Shown piece after piece: positions 26,201 through 37,870 of a stretch of DNA of 64,000 bases. Under the pieces are notes generated by a model. The model did no database searches, had not been told where the DNA came from, and was given only the letters and a program-made list of their open reading frames with translations. Numbering within the stretch: position 1 is the first letter of the stretch; each line of letters starts with the position of its first letter. The translations under genes were made by a program, and so were the position numbers. The stretch lies in NCBI GenBank assembly GCA_946807835.1, contig OX327699.1:4085001-4149000 (forward strand). The letters run 5' to 3'. The DNA is from Ailanthus altissimus. Its lineage: Eukaryota > Streptophyta > Magnoliopsida > Sapindales > Simaroubaceae.

Positions 26201-26299
26201 CTCCAATTTCGTTCCACCATCCCTTACGTCTATGGCATAGACTAAGTAACCCTGACATGACTTCCGAAACATCTTTCTTGCCTTCATTACCGACACCAT
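23288..26299 (-). pseudogene. Tekay pol: RT, RNase H, integrase, chromodomain; gag and protease deleted
   Basis: This is one reading frame broken by a single stop. The first part (26299-24359, 646 residues) has the reverse transcriptase with LCIDYRELN (about 122-130), [12 protein letters not shown] (about 192-203) and the catalytic FIDD (222-225). RNase H follows from about residue 365. Its first catalytic Asp is Asn here (YCNAS, about residue 371; family form CDAS), while TDHKSLQYL is intact. The integrase zinc finger HH-CC is near 585-625. A TGA at 24361-24359, after PIPE, interrupts the frame. The second part (24340-23288, 350 residues) has the integrase core (SDRDPRF, GQSERT), a GPY motif and a C-terminal chromodomain (VLWMNHGVEEATWE). 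The start codon given is internal, since the N-terminal part is deleted. The element could not move on its own. Confidence 0.93.
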
Positions 26300-26312
26300 A
26301 CTGGCGAAAAGT

Positions 26313-27532
26313 GATTTTAGTTACGGGGCCATAATCGAAACTAACTCACCATCCGGCGCCCTGAAAATTATTGAACACCTTATCATTTGATTGGACAACT
26401 TGCCCTTCACCTTTCCAACATGGACAATTATGTCCCATTTTCTTTATTTTTGGGTTTTTCATCAACCATATACATTCCATTCACAAAATGCATCATTTAC
26501 ACACAACAATTCAATTAAAACACCACTCAATTCCTAACTTCCCTAAAGTGGCAGAATTTCTCCCTAGGTTCCAACACATTCCTTTTCTCAATTTCTTGTT
26601 CCAATTACAACAAAATCATGCAAATTTCATTCTAAAGCCCTAATTACAATCAATTGAAATCTCTACAACAAAATCACCAAAAACCCTAATTCTCACCTTG
26701 CCAATTTCTTCAAATTGATGACTCCTTCAAGCTCCAAACTAGAATTTAACTCAATCTAAGCCAAGAATACACATAAGAACATCAATTAACACATTCTTGA
26801 ATTCTCACTTATCAAACTTATAAAAGATGCTTTTCTTACCTCTTTTTCTTGAATTTCCACTAATAGAGACTTCAATTAAGCTTAGGGATTGGTTTGTAAC
26901 CTTAATTTGGCTTGATTACACATGAAAAATCATGAAAAAAAAACTTGAATAGTCACTGTAGCAGCACCCCCTTTGAAGCTCGAATTTCTCTCTTTTTTTG
27001 GCTAAGTGTTGGTTTGATCTCCCTTCAAATTTCTACACACTTCTAACATATATATAGTGCTCCCTCAATTTACCATTTTGCCCTTCAACTTACTTAAAAC
27101 TTCTAATTTGCCATTAGTTAAAAACTAATTATGTAATTAGTTCATTTGTAACTATTTAGTTAGAATAGTTCAAAGAACTAACTAGAACTTCCAACTTGGC
27201 AATCCATGAGATTTCTTCTAATTGGTCAATTCTCTAATATATGGATTATGTTTCTCAACAAAGGCTTGTTCCATTCATAATCCTTAAATGAAAATTCATG
27301 TAGTAAATTAAAATTTTCTTTTCCAAACCAATAGAGAAAAATTCTAAAAATATTCTAGGGTCGTCCGGCGCACCGATCAAGTGTGAAATTACCAAATTAG
27401 GTCTGATATCTCTCACGTGCACTATAAAGAAAATATTTCTAATAGGGTTAAAATCGAGTAACCCTACGGTGTCTTATTTGTTCTATACCGAAATTTAGGC
27501 GCCAATACTACTAATAGGGATTGGATATTACA
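26313..27532 (-). repeat. Truncated 5' LTR of the Tekay element
   Basis: Only the first 1220 bases of the LTR (minus-strand sense) remain, from TGTAATATCC at 27532 to the deletion joint near 26313. Differences from the 3' LTR include an A/G at 26325 and a one-base loss near 26398. Confidence 0.93.
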
Positions 27533-27537
27533 TTGCG

Positions 27538-28070
27538 GCCCTAAAAAGGTCAGATCATAGTGCCACCAACAGAGCGTCATCTTTGAATTTTGTGTCCTAA
27601 TTTCAAAAGCCCATTTTGAAATCAATAAAAAGAAGATGACTTGTCTCATTCAAAAAGAATGAGAGAGCACGAAATTAAAGAGAGAATAGAGGATTTTAGA
27701 GCTTGGATTCTTAAATATTGAAGCCCTTAAAAGATATCTCAACCTAGTTGTCTCTTTTTCTTTTTTTATTTACTTTGATTTAAATTTTATAATTGTAGAT
27801 TGTGTTACTTTTAATATGTTACTCTTGTAAATTTTCGGATTACTATGATTTTGTGCTTAAATATGATAGGCTAAAGCTCTTGTTCTTAGGTCTTGATATA
27901 GCTCTACATTTTACCATGTTTAGATTTTGTACTTGATTAATGACTATTTCTTGTGTTATTCATTTGTATTTTTTTAGATTTATTGCTTCTAATTTGATTG
28001 GGACATTGATTAGATGATATAGACTTATAGGTTGTATGCTTGGTAAAAATTAACCCATTTGTTAGACTTG
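27538..28070. other. Older retroelement DNA between two Tekay insertions
   Basis: The sequence continues the DNA interrupted at 20475. It includes an A/T-rich tract and a TTTATTTACTTTGATTT-like region typical of decayed gypsy LTR DNA. I see no gene in it. A short minus-strand frame at 27464-27649 spans the LTR edge and is not credible. Confidence 0.4.
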
Positions 28071-30833
28071 AAAAGTGTAATATCCAATCCCTATTAGTAG
28101 TATTGACGTCTAGATTTTGGTATAGAGTAATGAAGATACTGTAGGGTTATCCAATTTTTAACCCTATTAGAAATATTTTTTTTATGGTGCACGTGAGAGA
28201 TATTAGACCTAATTTGGTAATTTCACACGCGGTAGTAGCGTCAGACAACCTTAGAATATTTTTGAAAATTTTCTCTATTGGCTTGGAAAAGAAAATTCTA
28301 ATTTACTACATGAATTTTCATTTAAGGGTTATGTATGTAACAAGCCTTTGTTGAGAGATACAATCCATATATTAAAGAATTGACCAATTAGAAGCAATCT
28401 CATAGATTGCCGAGTTGAAAATTCTAGTTAGTTCCTTAGACTATTCTAACTAGATAGTTACAAAGGAACTAATTACATACTTAATTTCCAACCAATGGCA
28501 AATTAGAAATTTAGAGTAAGTTGAAGGGTAAAATAGTCAATTGAGAGAGCACTATATATGTGTTGGAAGTGTGTAGATTTTTCAAGAGAACAAAAAGCAA
28601 ACATTTAGAGTAAAAAAGAGCAAACTTCGTGTAAGTGTTGGAGGTGCTACTACAGTGAAATTTCAGTTTTCTTTTCATGCTTAATCAAGCTAAAATAAGG
28701 TCACATACCAATTCTTAAGCTCAATTGAAGCCTCCATTAGTAAAAATTCAAAAAAAAAAGGTAAGAAAATCATTGTTTTACGAGATTGATGAGTAAACTT
28801 TTAAGATTGCTTCAATTGATGTTCTTGTATGTATTCTTTGTTTAGATTGAGTTGGCATTTAGTATAGAGCTTGAAGAAGTTATCAAATTAAAGAAATTGT
28901 CAAGGTAAGAATTAGGGTTTTGGGTAATTTGAATGCAGAGACTTCAATTGGTTGTAATTAGGGCATTAGAATGAAATTGGTTTGATTTGATGTAACTGGA
29001 ACAAGAAATTGAGAAAAGAAATGTGTTAGAACCTAGGGTGAAATTCTGCCACTTTAGGGAAGTTAGGGATTGAGTGCTGTTTTGATCGAGTTGTTGTGTG
29101 TAAATGGTATCTTATGTATATTGAATGTATATGGTTGATGGAAAATTCAAAAATGGGATATAATTGTCCATTTTGAAAAGGTGATGGGTAATTATGTTCA
29201 ACTGAGTTATAAGGCGTTTAATAATTTTCAGGGCGCCGGATAGTGAGTTAAATTAGATTAAATGACTCCATAAATGAAAATTGAAAAGTAGTATCCATCC
29301 GAGCTTTGTATACCAATTATGGTATTTAGTAGTTAAATGAGATTTTAGTGTTTGAATTAGTTTTAAATGTTATTTATGGCGTGTAGGTGAAGATAACCGA
29401 GAGCGGTAACGGGAGCAGAAATCGGGAGCGAAATTGAGCGCGGAGCATCTGTGAGTCAAAATCTGTCAATTCTTTTATCTTTCAGTTATTATGTTTTCGC
29501 ATGATGAAAATGTATGTTTTATAAGCTTTAAATGCATAAACATGATTTATGATCTTTATATATATCCATAGATATGCTTTTACATGTTTAGTTTAAGAAA
29601 TAGTTTTAAAATTTCTGCATCCGTTAAGACCATTGATACCCTCATATTATAGTGGTGGTGATTATATTAGACCCGATCGGTATATCCCGTACACATGGAC
29701 AGATTATGGGGGTGTGTCACTAACTCCGAGAAGTCAGGTTGTCGAGTCCTGTGAGTCACTCTATGTGTACGGGGTATTATCTCGCTATATGTATAGGATT
29801 CCGCTGCATAGCCAGTAAGATGTCTTGAGATGTTACTGTGAGTGCTGCTAGTTAAGGTGCCCCATGACCTACTCACGTGTGCGGTGCTAGTTGAGTCGCT
29901 GCGTGAGTATAGAGCTTTAAAGTTACCATTGGTACAATTTAGAAAGAAAATGGTCGAGCAAGAACTTTACTAGTTTTTGATATACTAATAGCATTTTATG
30001 CATTTATATGCACATGACAGTTATTATGTTATATATAGTTTGGAGATTGTTTTTCAAATATGTAGATAAAACCTGATCGGCAAGATTTTCTCAACATATG
30101 ATGTTAGAAACCATTTTATAGCTTTATATCAATTTTAGAAGCATAATTTATGCATGTCTTTTACAATTTACTATCTATGCATAATGTTATTTTATTTAAA
30201 ATCTTAAATGCACTCACTGAGCTCCTTTAGCTCACTCATTTTGTGTTTAATGTTTTCTAAAACCCCTTCCCAAATACAGGTCTCGGTATGCAAGCTGCTG
30301 ATTCTCCTATTGCTGATTAGTGGGCCAAATTTGAAGATCATTTTTGTATATGTAAATGTGCTAAGTAGCACTCTTTTTCTTTCAATATAGTAGTTTTAGA
30401 TTTATGCATTATACATATGTTTTGAATAATCAAGAAGGGTTTCGATATTTTGATTATCGTTTCACTGTTTTATCAGTATTCCAGTTTTATAATTTTAATG
30501 ACATTATGAGTTGAGTTTGATTGTTTTGGAAAGAATTAGAGGTCCTATTGGATAATATTGAGAAGTGTTTGAATTAGAAGTGAAATTTTTTTATAGATTT
30601 TATATTGGATTCTTTGAAAAATAGAGGAAATTCTGCATTTTTAAAAAAACAATTAAGATGTTATTTTTATGTATATTTCAAAAAATTTTCAGTAATAGTA
30701 AGAACTAAAAAGAGATTCGCTTTGCGAAATTTTTTTACTTATCCAATTATATTCTAAAGAATTTCTGTTGGGGTACCCAATAAGACCGTTGAAATTTATT
30801 GTAAAGGATTTTGAACTAAATCCTATTAAAAAG
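28071..30833 (+). mobile_element. Old, C-to-T-rich Tekay solo LTR with AAAAG duplication
   Basis: The LTR lies at 28076-30828 in the plus orientation, starting TGTAATATCC. Its end has decayed from CCTGTCA to CCTATTA. The 5-bp duplication AAAAG is perfect (28071-28075 and 30829-30833). Compared with the other copies it carries many transitions, for example CCAATAAGACCGTTGAAA near 30778 where the copy at 371 has CCGGCAGGACCGCTGGGA. No internal region is present. Confidence 0.92.
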
Positions 30834-32300
30834 CATGACCTTATTTTTATTAAATTGGGTAACTAGTAAAATTTAAGTAATCACTTGAGATTTGCTTAAT
30901 GAATGTGAAAATAAATAAGTTAAATAAAGATATTAATTTAAATACATATACATAACAAATAATGTAAAGTAAGTTGGGTCCATTTTGTCTTATTTTATTT
31001 AACATATCTGGTCATGTGTATAAACTTGGACCTGAACGTTTTGTAGATTTTTATGATGCAACAACTTTTAACAAACCTAAAAGAAATAGATCTATCTATT
31101 TAATTAAAAATGATTAAAAATTCTCATTTAGTTAAAAATACCATCTTTAATATCTAAGCTAAAGGAAACCATTTTAAGCAAGAAATCGGACCAAAAAAAG
31201 GCTCTAAATTTAATAAAATATATGTAATTTAATTTTTTGATCAAGATTTTTTAGCATGTGTCATTTCTTTTGAGATAATACATGTTGCTATACATTATTC
31301 GCTTCTTGTTAAAGTAAAGTATCACACATAACATTTAGTCAATACAAACACAATACGTTAATAATCATATTAAAAATTTATAAAATAAATAATATTTTTT
31401 CTTAAACAATGATAATATATGAAGTTATGTTATATTTATGCACTTGCTTAAATAGCCCTTTGATACAGGCTTGCAATACATTTTTTATTTATTAAAATAG
31501 AGGTTTCAATTTTTATTTTTCCTTCTCCTAAATTAAAAAAAAAATTATATTTATATAATTACAATACAAAATTTATATGTCAATTGACGAAACATTACAC
31601 GTATTTATTATTAGTTAGTATAATAAAAAGTAAAAAGTAAATAATTATCTAAATATTGATTATAATATAAATTTTGTATCTTAAATATGTAAGCATAACA
31701 CTACTCGATTAAACGATCCAATTAATGAGTAATACTATACATTTTAATTTATATCTTAAATTATATTCTTAATAATAATATGTCACACAATCATTAAGTG
31801 TTAAAATTGTATAAATTTTAAAATTATTTATTATATTATTTTATTATTTAATAATTATTTAATATATTATTATTTAAAATATAACTTAAAATATAACTTA
31901 AAATATATATCATTATTTATAATTAATTCATTTAACAAGGTTAATAATTTTGAACATAAACATAATTCCATTAATAACAATGTCATTTTATATCAAACTA
32001 ATGTACGTGTCATATGATTGTATTTTGACCCAAATTACCAGTTTACCACCTATCTCTAGCATAATTTAGAAAATAAATTAGTGGGTAGATTTGTCAATAT
32101 ACGTAAATGAAACGCACTAACTAAGTCGTGCGCCCACGGCGAAAAACAGTATTCATTTCAAAAGGCCACGTCAGCTCCCGACCTACCGCTTCTTTCTTCA
32201 TCTTACACACTTTTTAAGAAATTATATTAAACCAAAAAAAAGAAAAACTCTTTCATTTTTCCTTTTCTTAACACAAAAATCAAAAGAAATTAAAAAAAAA
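30834..32300. other. AT-rich intergenic DNA
   Basis: Very AT-rich with homopolymer runs, without open frames that resemble protein. The last 200 bases before 32433 include a CCACGTCAGC element (about 32166) that resembles an ACGT-core promoter motif. Beyond that I see nothing to annotate. Confidence 0.5.
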
Positions 32301-32432
32301 AAAAAGGTTTCGGAGTGATTGTTAAAACACTAATCAAATCGTAGGGTTTTCAGAAATTGAAATCACTTTCATGTCTTAGGATCATTAATGAATCTGAACC
32401 GTTGATCGAGACTTTGTTCGAGCATTGTGAAG

Positions 32433-35400
32433 ATGGCAGCGGCGAGGAATAATGTGGTGATTGGGGAAGGTCTGAGAGTGACGAGAGACGAAGAAAGCGG
32501 CAACGGAAAACTCAAAGAGGGCGAGGAATCGCCCACGGCCAAGCGATTCAAATCCGAGAGATTCCCACTCACTCGATGGGAATTCGCCGCGTTTCTTGGC
32601 GTGTTTTTTCTGTTCGCGACAGGCCTCTTCTGTATTTACCTCACAATGCCCCCCGCTGACTACGGCAAGCTCAAGATCCCACGCACAATCTCCGATCTCC
32701 GCTTGCTCAAGTACGTTCGTGCACTAGCTCTTTAGAACTAAGACACTTTTTTTGTTTCTGCTTAATTTTGAATGCACTCGTATTTGAGAGTTAGTGATTT
32801 TATTTCACAACGAATGTTAATTAAACTTCACAGTGCCTTAGCAATATTTGTTAATTGCTCTTTTCAGTAATCTCTCTTGATTATTAACTAATTTATGTTA
32901 TTTTGGTTATCTGAAAAGGTTGATTATGTTTTTCTTTCAGAGATAATCTTGCAACGTATGCTAGAGATTACCCGGTGCAGTTCATTTTAGGTTATTGCTC
33001 GACTTACATATTCATGCAGACGTTTATGATCCCAGGAACGATTTTTATGTCGTTGCTTGCCGGGGCTCTTTTTGGAGTTATTAGAGGCCTTTTCTTAGTT
33101 GTCTTCAATGCCACAGTTGGAGCTTCTTCTTGTTATTTTCTTTCTAAGTTGATTGGCAAGCCTTTGGTTAGTTGGTTGTGGCCTGAAAAGTTAAGATTTT
33201 TTCAGGCAGAGGTACTTCTTCGTTTACTCACTCAACCTTTTCAAAATCTAGTTTGTTGGCTTTATGTGGAACTAAACAAATTAATTGTGGATTTCAGATA
33301 GCAAAGCGTAAGGAAAAGCTGTTGAATTACATGCTTTTTCTGAGGATAACTCCGACGTTGCCCAATCTTTTTATCAATTTGGCATCTCCCATAGTTGACA
33401 TACCATTTCATATTTTCTTTTCAGCAACTTTTATTGGTCTTATTCCAGCCTCCTACATCACTGTCAGAGTAAGTTTTTTCTGTACCTATTCACAGGTTTA
33501 TCAACTTCGTTGTCATATATCATAATCTCCTACATTTCCACATGGCTGTTCTTTCTTATAAATTCTTATGATATCCGTTTTGTAATGGATTTTAATGTTA
33601 CATTGACATGACAAGATTGATGAGTTGACTAATAATAATAGACCAATGGATGCAAGTAACGAGGGATGCTGTTGTTTCTGATGAAAGCTTTCACGATAGT
33701 ACAATTTGGGGTGTTTCTAAGATATCTAAGAAGCATTCTGATTTGTATTCGAGAACAGCTTTCAAGGACACAAGCCAAAAACTGAGTTGCATTCTCAATA
33801 TATGTTTGTTTGCATGCTAAGCACAGAGTAGATCATGGAGAGAAGTGGCTATTAGCTTTTAAGATTTCACCAAAGGTGTAGAGGAATAGACTCTTAGATG
33901 CAAACTAAAGGTAGTATAGTTTAGAGAAAAAATAGACAGATACTGCAAGGAATAGTCTGAAATGAATAATAAAAAAAAAAATGATTTGAAGGGTTTGTTT
34001 TAAACAATAGATGTCTTTCATATCCAATTTTATCAATGAATAACCTTTTATTTTTTGAATGGCAGTTCCAAAAAAATGTACTTCTAGATTAAAAAAATGG
34101 ATTTGTAAAAATATTTGGAAAGGACGGGGATATTGGGTAGCATTGAAAGCTTTTTCATTAGTGACATCCCTTTCTACCGGAAATTCAAAAAAATTTTTTG
34201 TACGACAAATAAATAATAAAACGTTGGAATAATCTGAATCAGCCTAACTCGAAAAACAAATTAATTTCTTTTAGAATTGATTTATACTATATAATATCAA
34301 ATAGATAATATAGAATAGAAAAATCGAAATAAAAAAAAAAGGAAAAAAAAAAGTAAGGACACAAGCATTCTGATTGTGTCGAGAACAACTTTCAAGGACA
34401 CAAGCCAAAAACTGAGTTGCATTCTCAATATATGTTTGTTTGCATGCTAAGCACAGAGTAGATCATGGAGAGAAGTGGCTATTAGCTTTTAAGATTTCAC
34501 CAAAGGTGTAGAGGAATAGACTCTTAGATGCAAACTAAATTGGTATGCTTTGAATGATGATGGGCCAACTCAAAATCTTAAATGATTTAAATATGGACTA
34601 TATTTCTTGCACAACAGCCCAAATGTATGAAATACTTGGTGAAATAAGCCAATCAAGAAATTGCAAATGAGAAGTCAGATAGTCAAAGAGTCTAATAGTT
34701 GTTTCTTGGAGTCATTGTTTCTACTTTTTGAGCCCAAATTATGTGTTCTAGAATTCAATGAAAGCTGTTTTGAGCAGCTGCAAGTGTCACTAGGAATTGT
34801 AAGAATCCCGTGCAGTTCTACTCTTGTGAGCTCTATGCTTGTGGGCTAGTAATCTTTTCACTTTTATAGTGACATCACTGCTGTTCTAGGTCATCCATGC
34901 AGCAGAGCGTCACCTACTCATCTCACAAGTTAAAATGGGCCTGTCTGCTATCACCATTTTGGTAACTTTAGTCATTAGCAATAGATTTTATGGCTCTCTA
35001 GTGCAGAGGTCCTCAATTATAAAAGTTAGCAGTTGATCTAAACTCTATATATAAAAATGAACCACATTGTCAGCCTCTAGAAATCTAAGATTTTTTCCAA
35101 GGAAAGGACTATTACTTAATATGGTAATCTTTTTTGTCTGACAATGCAATGTAGAAGTAAAAGACTACTGAATCATGCATCTAATATTATTTGCTTGAAA
35201 AATAATTTCAACAAAGGTGATAGTGATCTCTAGGAGCTTGGAAAATATGAGTTTGAGCTTGAAAGTTCAGAGCTTGTAAGTAGAATCAATATCCACTTTT
35301 CTTAACTCACAATTTTATCTATGAAGAAATTTTCTTGTGAAGGCTTTGCTTAACTAAAAGGCAAGCTTTTAATTTAAGAGTTAAGGTTATCTCAACTTTT

Positions 35401-36258
35401 TGTTAGAAATGTGTTGCATGTTCATTGTTGTATCAACTTGCTTAACTCTATATTATATATCAACAGAATATTTGCTCAATGTTGAAATTTGGCATTTAAT
35501 TGTTCCTCTGACTTGGAAGGAGTAAGCGAAGAATATTGTGTCATTTATAGATGAGATAGTATCTGAAGGCAGTTAATTTGACTTTTCAACTAAAACATAA
35601 GTGATCTGGCCCATGAAGGATGATAGTAGTTGCTTTTTTTCATGGGTTGTTGGGTACCATCAAGTGAGTTAAAAAGATGTTTCTCTCCACGTTGGTGGTA
35701 AAGAGAGATGCATACTTTGGTGATGTTGATAGTCTAATCTTCTGCACTGTCCTCTATTTTGGAAATGGCAGTAGAAGAATGATGAGTTAGATCTATTTCC
35801 AGTTTGGCCTAGAAAAAGGGAACGGAATTCTTTTGGTGGTGTTCTTCACTTTAGGGTTTGGATGAGCTGTTTTATTCATTTGTTCTTTCTCATACTCATG
35901 GAATTTAAGAATTACAAGGATGCAGAATTTTCTATGTGCCAGAGCTTTGGCAAGAATTAGTTTTGACATAATTGCATTATTTAAGGTTCTTCTATTTATC
36001 ATCTTTTACTTGTGTTTCCTTTTTTTCGGTCTATTGATTGTTATGCTGGTTTGATGGTATATTCCCTCTCTGGTTTTCCTCATTTTACTAATTACTCCAC
36101 TCTCACTTCTGCCATTGTTATTTCAGGCTGGCCTGGCTCTTGGAGATCTCAAATCAGTCAAGGATCTATATGATTTAAAAACTTTGTCTGTGCTTTTCCT
36201 CATTGGGTCTCTCATTATCTTTCCTACTCTCTTGAAGAGGAAGCGAATCTATGAATGA
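32433..36258 (+). CDS. TMEM41-like VTT/DedA-domain membrane protein, four exons
   Basis: Coding exons 32433-32710, 32941-33211, 33298-33468 and 36127-36258 join through GT-AG introns into 283 residues. The ATG has a good plant context (AAGATGGC). Residues 1-45 are charged and soluble. A first membrane helix spans about 50-71. The VTT (SNARE-associated Golgi) domain follows, with [18 protein letters not shown] at about 121-138 and the signature LRITPTLPN at about 198-206. A final helix and the basic tail KRKRIYE end the protein. Animal TMEM41B and bacterial DedA proteins of this family move phospholipids across membranes, and TMEM41B acts at the ER in autophagy and lipid supply. A similar role here is inferred. 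A likely intron in the 3' UTR lies at 36265-36335. Intron 3 is 2658 bases long and holds plastid DNA and a direct repeat. The gene is convergent with RPL21 to its right. Confidence 0.9.
33731..33909 (+). repeat. Direct repeat, left copy (intron 3 of TMEM41-like gene)
   Basis: This 179-base stretch recurs at 34363-34539 with few differences. Both copies run from AAGCATTCTGATT to GATGCAAACTAAA. Between them lies the plastid rpl32 copy. Confidence 0.93.
34059..34232 (+). pseudogene. rpl32: Nuclear copy of plastid rpl32 (NUPT) inside an intron
   Basis: From ATG at 34059 to TAA at 34230-34232 the sequence encodes 57 residues that match plastid ribosomal protein L32 in order: MAVPKK start, NIWKGRGYW (about 18-26), [14 protein letters not shown] (about 30-43), FFVRQ and a KTLE end. 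The flanking AT-rich DNA (about 34000-34345) looks like plastid spacer. Differences from the usual protein include Cys, Leu, Trp and Cys at positions 7, 11, 14 and 16, where basic or polar residues are expected. Most are C-to-T changes, as expected once plastid DNA sits methylated in the nucleus. The frame is still open, but there is no transit peptide and it lies in an intron in sense orientation, so a functional product is unlikely. Confidence 0.88.
34363..34539 (+). repeat. Direct repeat, right copy (intron 3 of TMEM41-like gene)
   Basis: This is the second copy of the 33731-33909 repeat, with small changes near its start. Just before it, at 34356-34366, the phrase AAGGACACAAG also occurs within the repeat, which suggests a copying or repair joint. 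Confidence 0.93.
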
Positions 36259-37870
36259 AAGTTGGTAAGTTTCGTACCATTCCTATATTGAAGGCAGCTT
36301 AAGGTAGTCAATCTTTTGACTGTTAGAAATTGCAGGATCTGAAAAGGGTTAGAGCTGCAGGGCGTTGGTGGCCATGTTTTTTACCACAAAGCACTGGATG
36401 GCGTGTCTCCACCGGCCACTATGATACACAATTGATTACTACCCCCCCTGACAGCACAAAAGAAGATAATTAAAGCTTTCATTTCTTTCCACCCTTGCCC
36501 CTTAACATATATTGATTCAGTCACCTCCCAATATTTATTATTCTACAATTGGGAGCCAGAATTTCGCTAGAAAGATGTCATTTACTACCTTTCTATTTTC
36601 TTCTCTCATATCATGTTTCCGGCAACGTTGCTGGATAGTGTTACCATCAATTAGAACTACTGTAGTAAAGTAGTGGTCAGCTGTAACAGCTTTGCAGCTG
36701 ATCCATCGGTGCTCTCATTCTGTTGTAACTGATATATGAATTCAGTCATAGGCCAAATGGGAGGAAAATATGGTAGAAAATTGTGTTTGGCATATAATAT
36801 GGAGTTAAGCAAGTTATCAGATCATTTTCTGTCTTTGTCATTCATATTTGCATCCTCCGTCACAGGAAAAATATCGGAAAGCAAATGTCATGCACAAGCT
36901 GTCTCGTGGAACAATGGCAATTGAAACTTGCCGAATGTGGGGTTTCTGTTTTTTTCTTCCTTCTTTCTAAAGCCCACAATCAAGCAAGGTGGGATTAGAC
37001 GATTCCAATTTCTAGGTGTGAATAGATGCGTCAATTCAATGGTTGTGAAGTTCAGGTCTATTATATAAACGACACAGAAGCTCACTTTTCCTGCTAAAAT
37101 TTTTGACACTTGATCTACACATTTTTCTTATAAACCATTTTTTTTTTTGGCTTGCAAGCATACAAAATGAAACACAAAAATTAATATAACTAATGTAAGG
37201 CAAATCATTATATGTTAGTTCATGCGAGAGAATTTATATGATAAGTTTGTACTGTAATGTTTTTGATCTTTTGCCCAATATTAGTAAGTATTTTAAAGAC
37301 AACTCAATTCAATGGGCATAGTATGGAACTTGAAATCAGAAGAAAAATAAAAGAATTAAAATCGTTTGGATGCTATTAAATTATTCCGAAACCTTTTTCT
37401 TAACCTCGGATGAGGTCTTCATATGTTTTTCCAGTAATACCAATTAGTACCTACATCAATGATGTGTAAGTTTTTATTATTATTTATATATATAAAAAAA
37501 AAAATGGAAGAAAGCTGGGGAAGAAACAACCCAATCAGAAAATAATTTTTTTAAAACAAAAAAGGCAATAACATACCCTTATTGGACGGTTGGACTATCA
37601 ACTCTGTTATTTTAGTGGGCGATAGGAAGTCATTCTCCAATTAAAATTTTTTTAAAAAATTAACACAAAAAAATATCAACAGCCAGATTTTATATGCATT
37701 CCACAACTTCAAAATTTCAATTTGACAAAAAATTATTTCCATAACTCAATGTTAGGAGTACATCATTCAATCTAAAGACAGTAACTTGCAAAGGTAAATT
37801 ACATACAAAAATGAATAGGAAAGAAACTTCACAAGACGATTAGAAGTGAATTCTCAGCATCACTGACAAC
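36259..37870. other. Convergent intergenic region and 3' UTRs
   Basis: This holds the 3' UTR of the TMEM41-like gene, with a probable intron at 36265-36335, and the 3' UTR of RPL21 on the other strand. The middle is AT-rich and without genes. Short frames at 36736-37109 and nearby are not supported by any family resemblance. Confidence 0.55.

Larger units (their letters stand above)
20476..27537 (-). mobile_element. Tekay-type gypsy chromovirus with large internal deletion
   Basis: The element occupies 20481-27532, flanked by the perfect 5-bp duplication TTGCG (20476-20480 and 27533-27537). On the minus strand the order is truncated 5' LTR (27532-26313), pol (26299-23288), purine-rich tract and complete 3' LTR (23250-20481). 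The rest of the 5' LTR, the primer-binding site, all of gag and the protease are missing. The LTR joins pol directly near 26313, at a GATTTTAG string that also occurs in the LTR, so the deletion is inside one inserted copy. The LTRs differ at only a few sites per 150 bases by eye, which suggests recent insertion. Confidence 0.95.
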
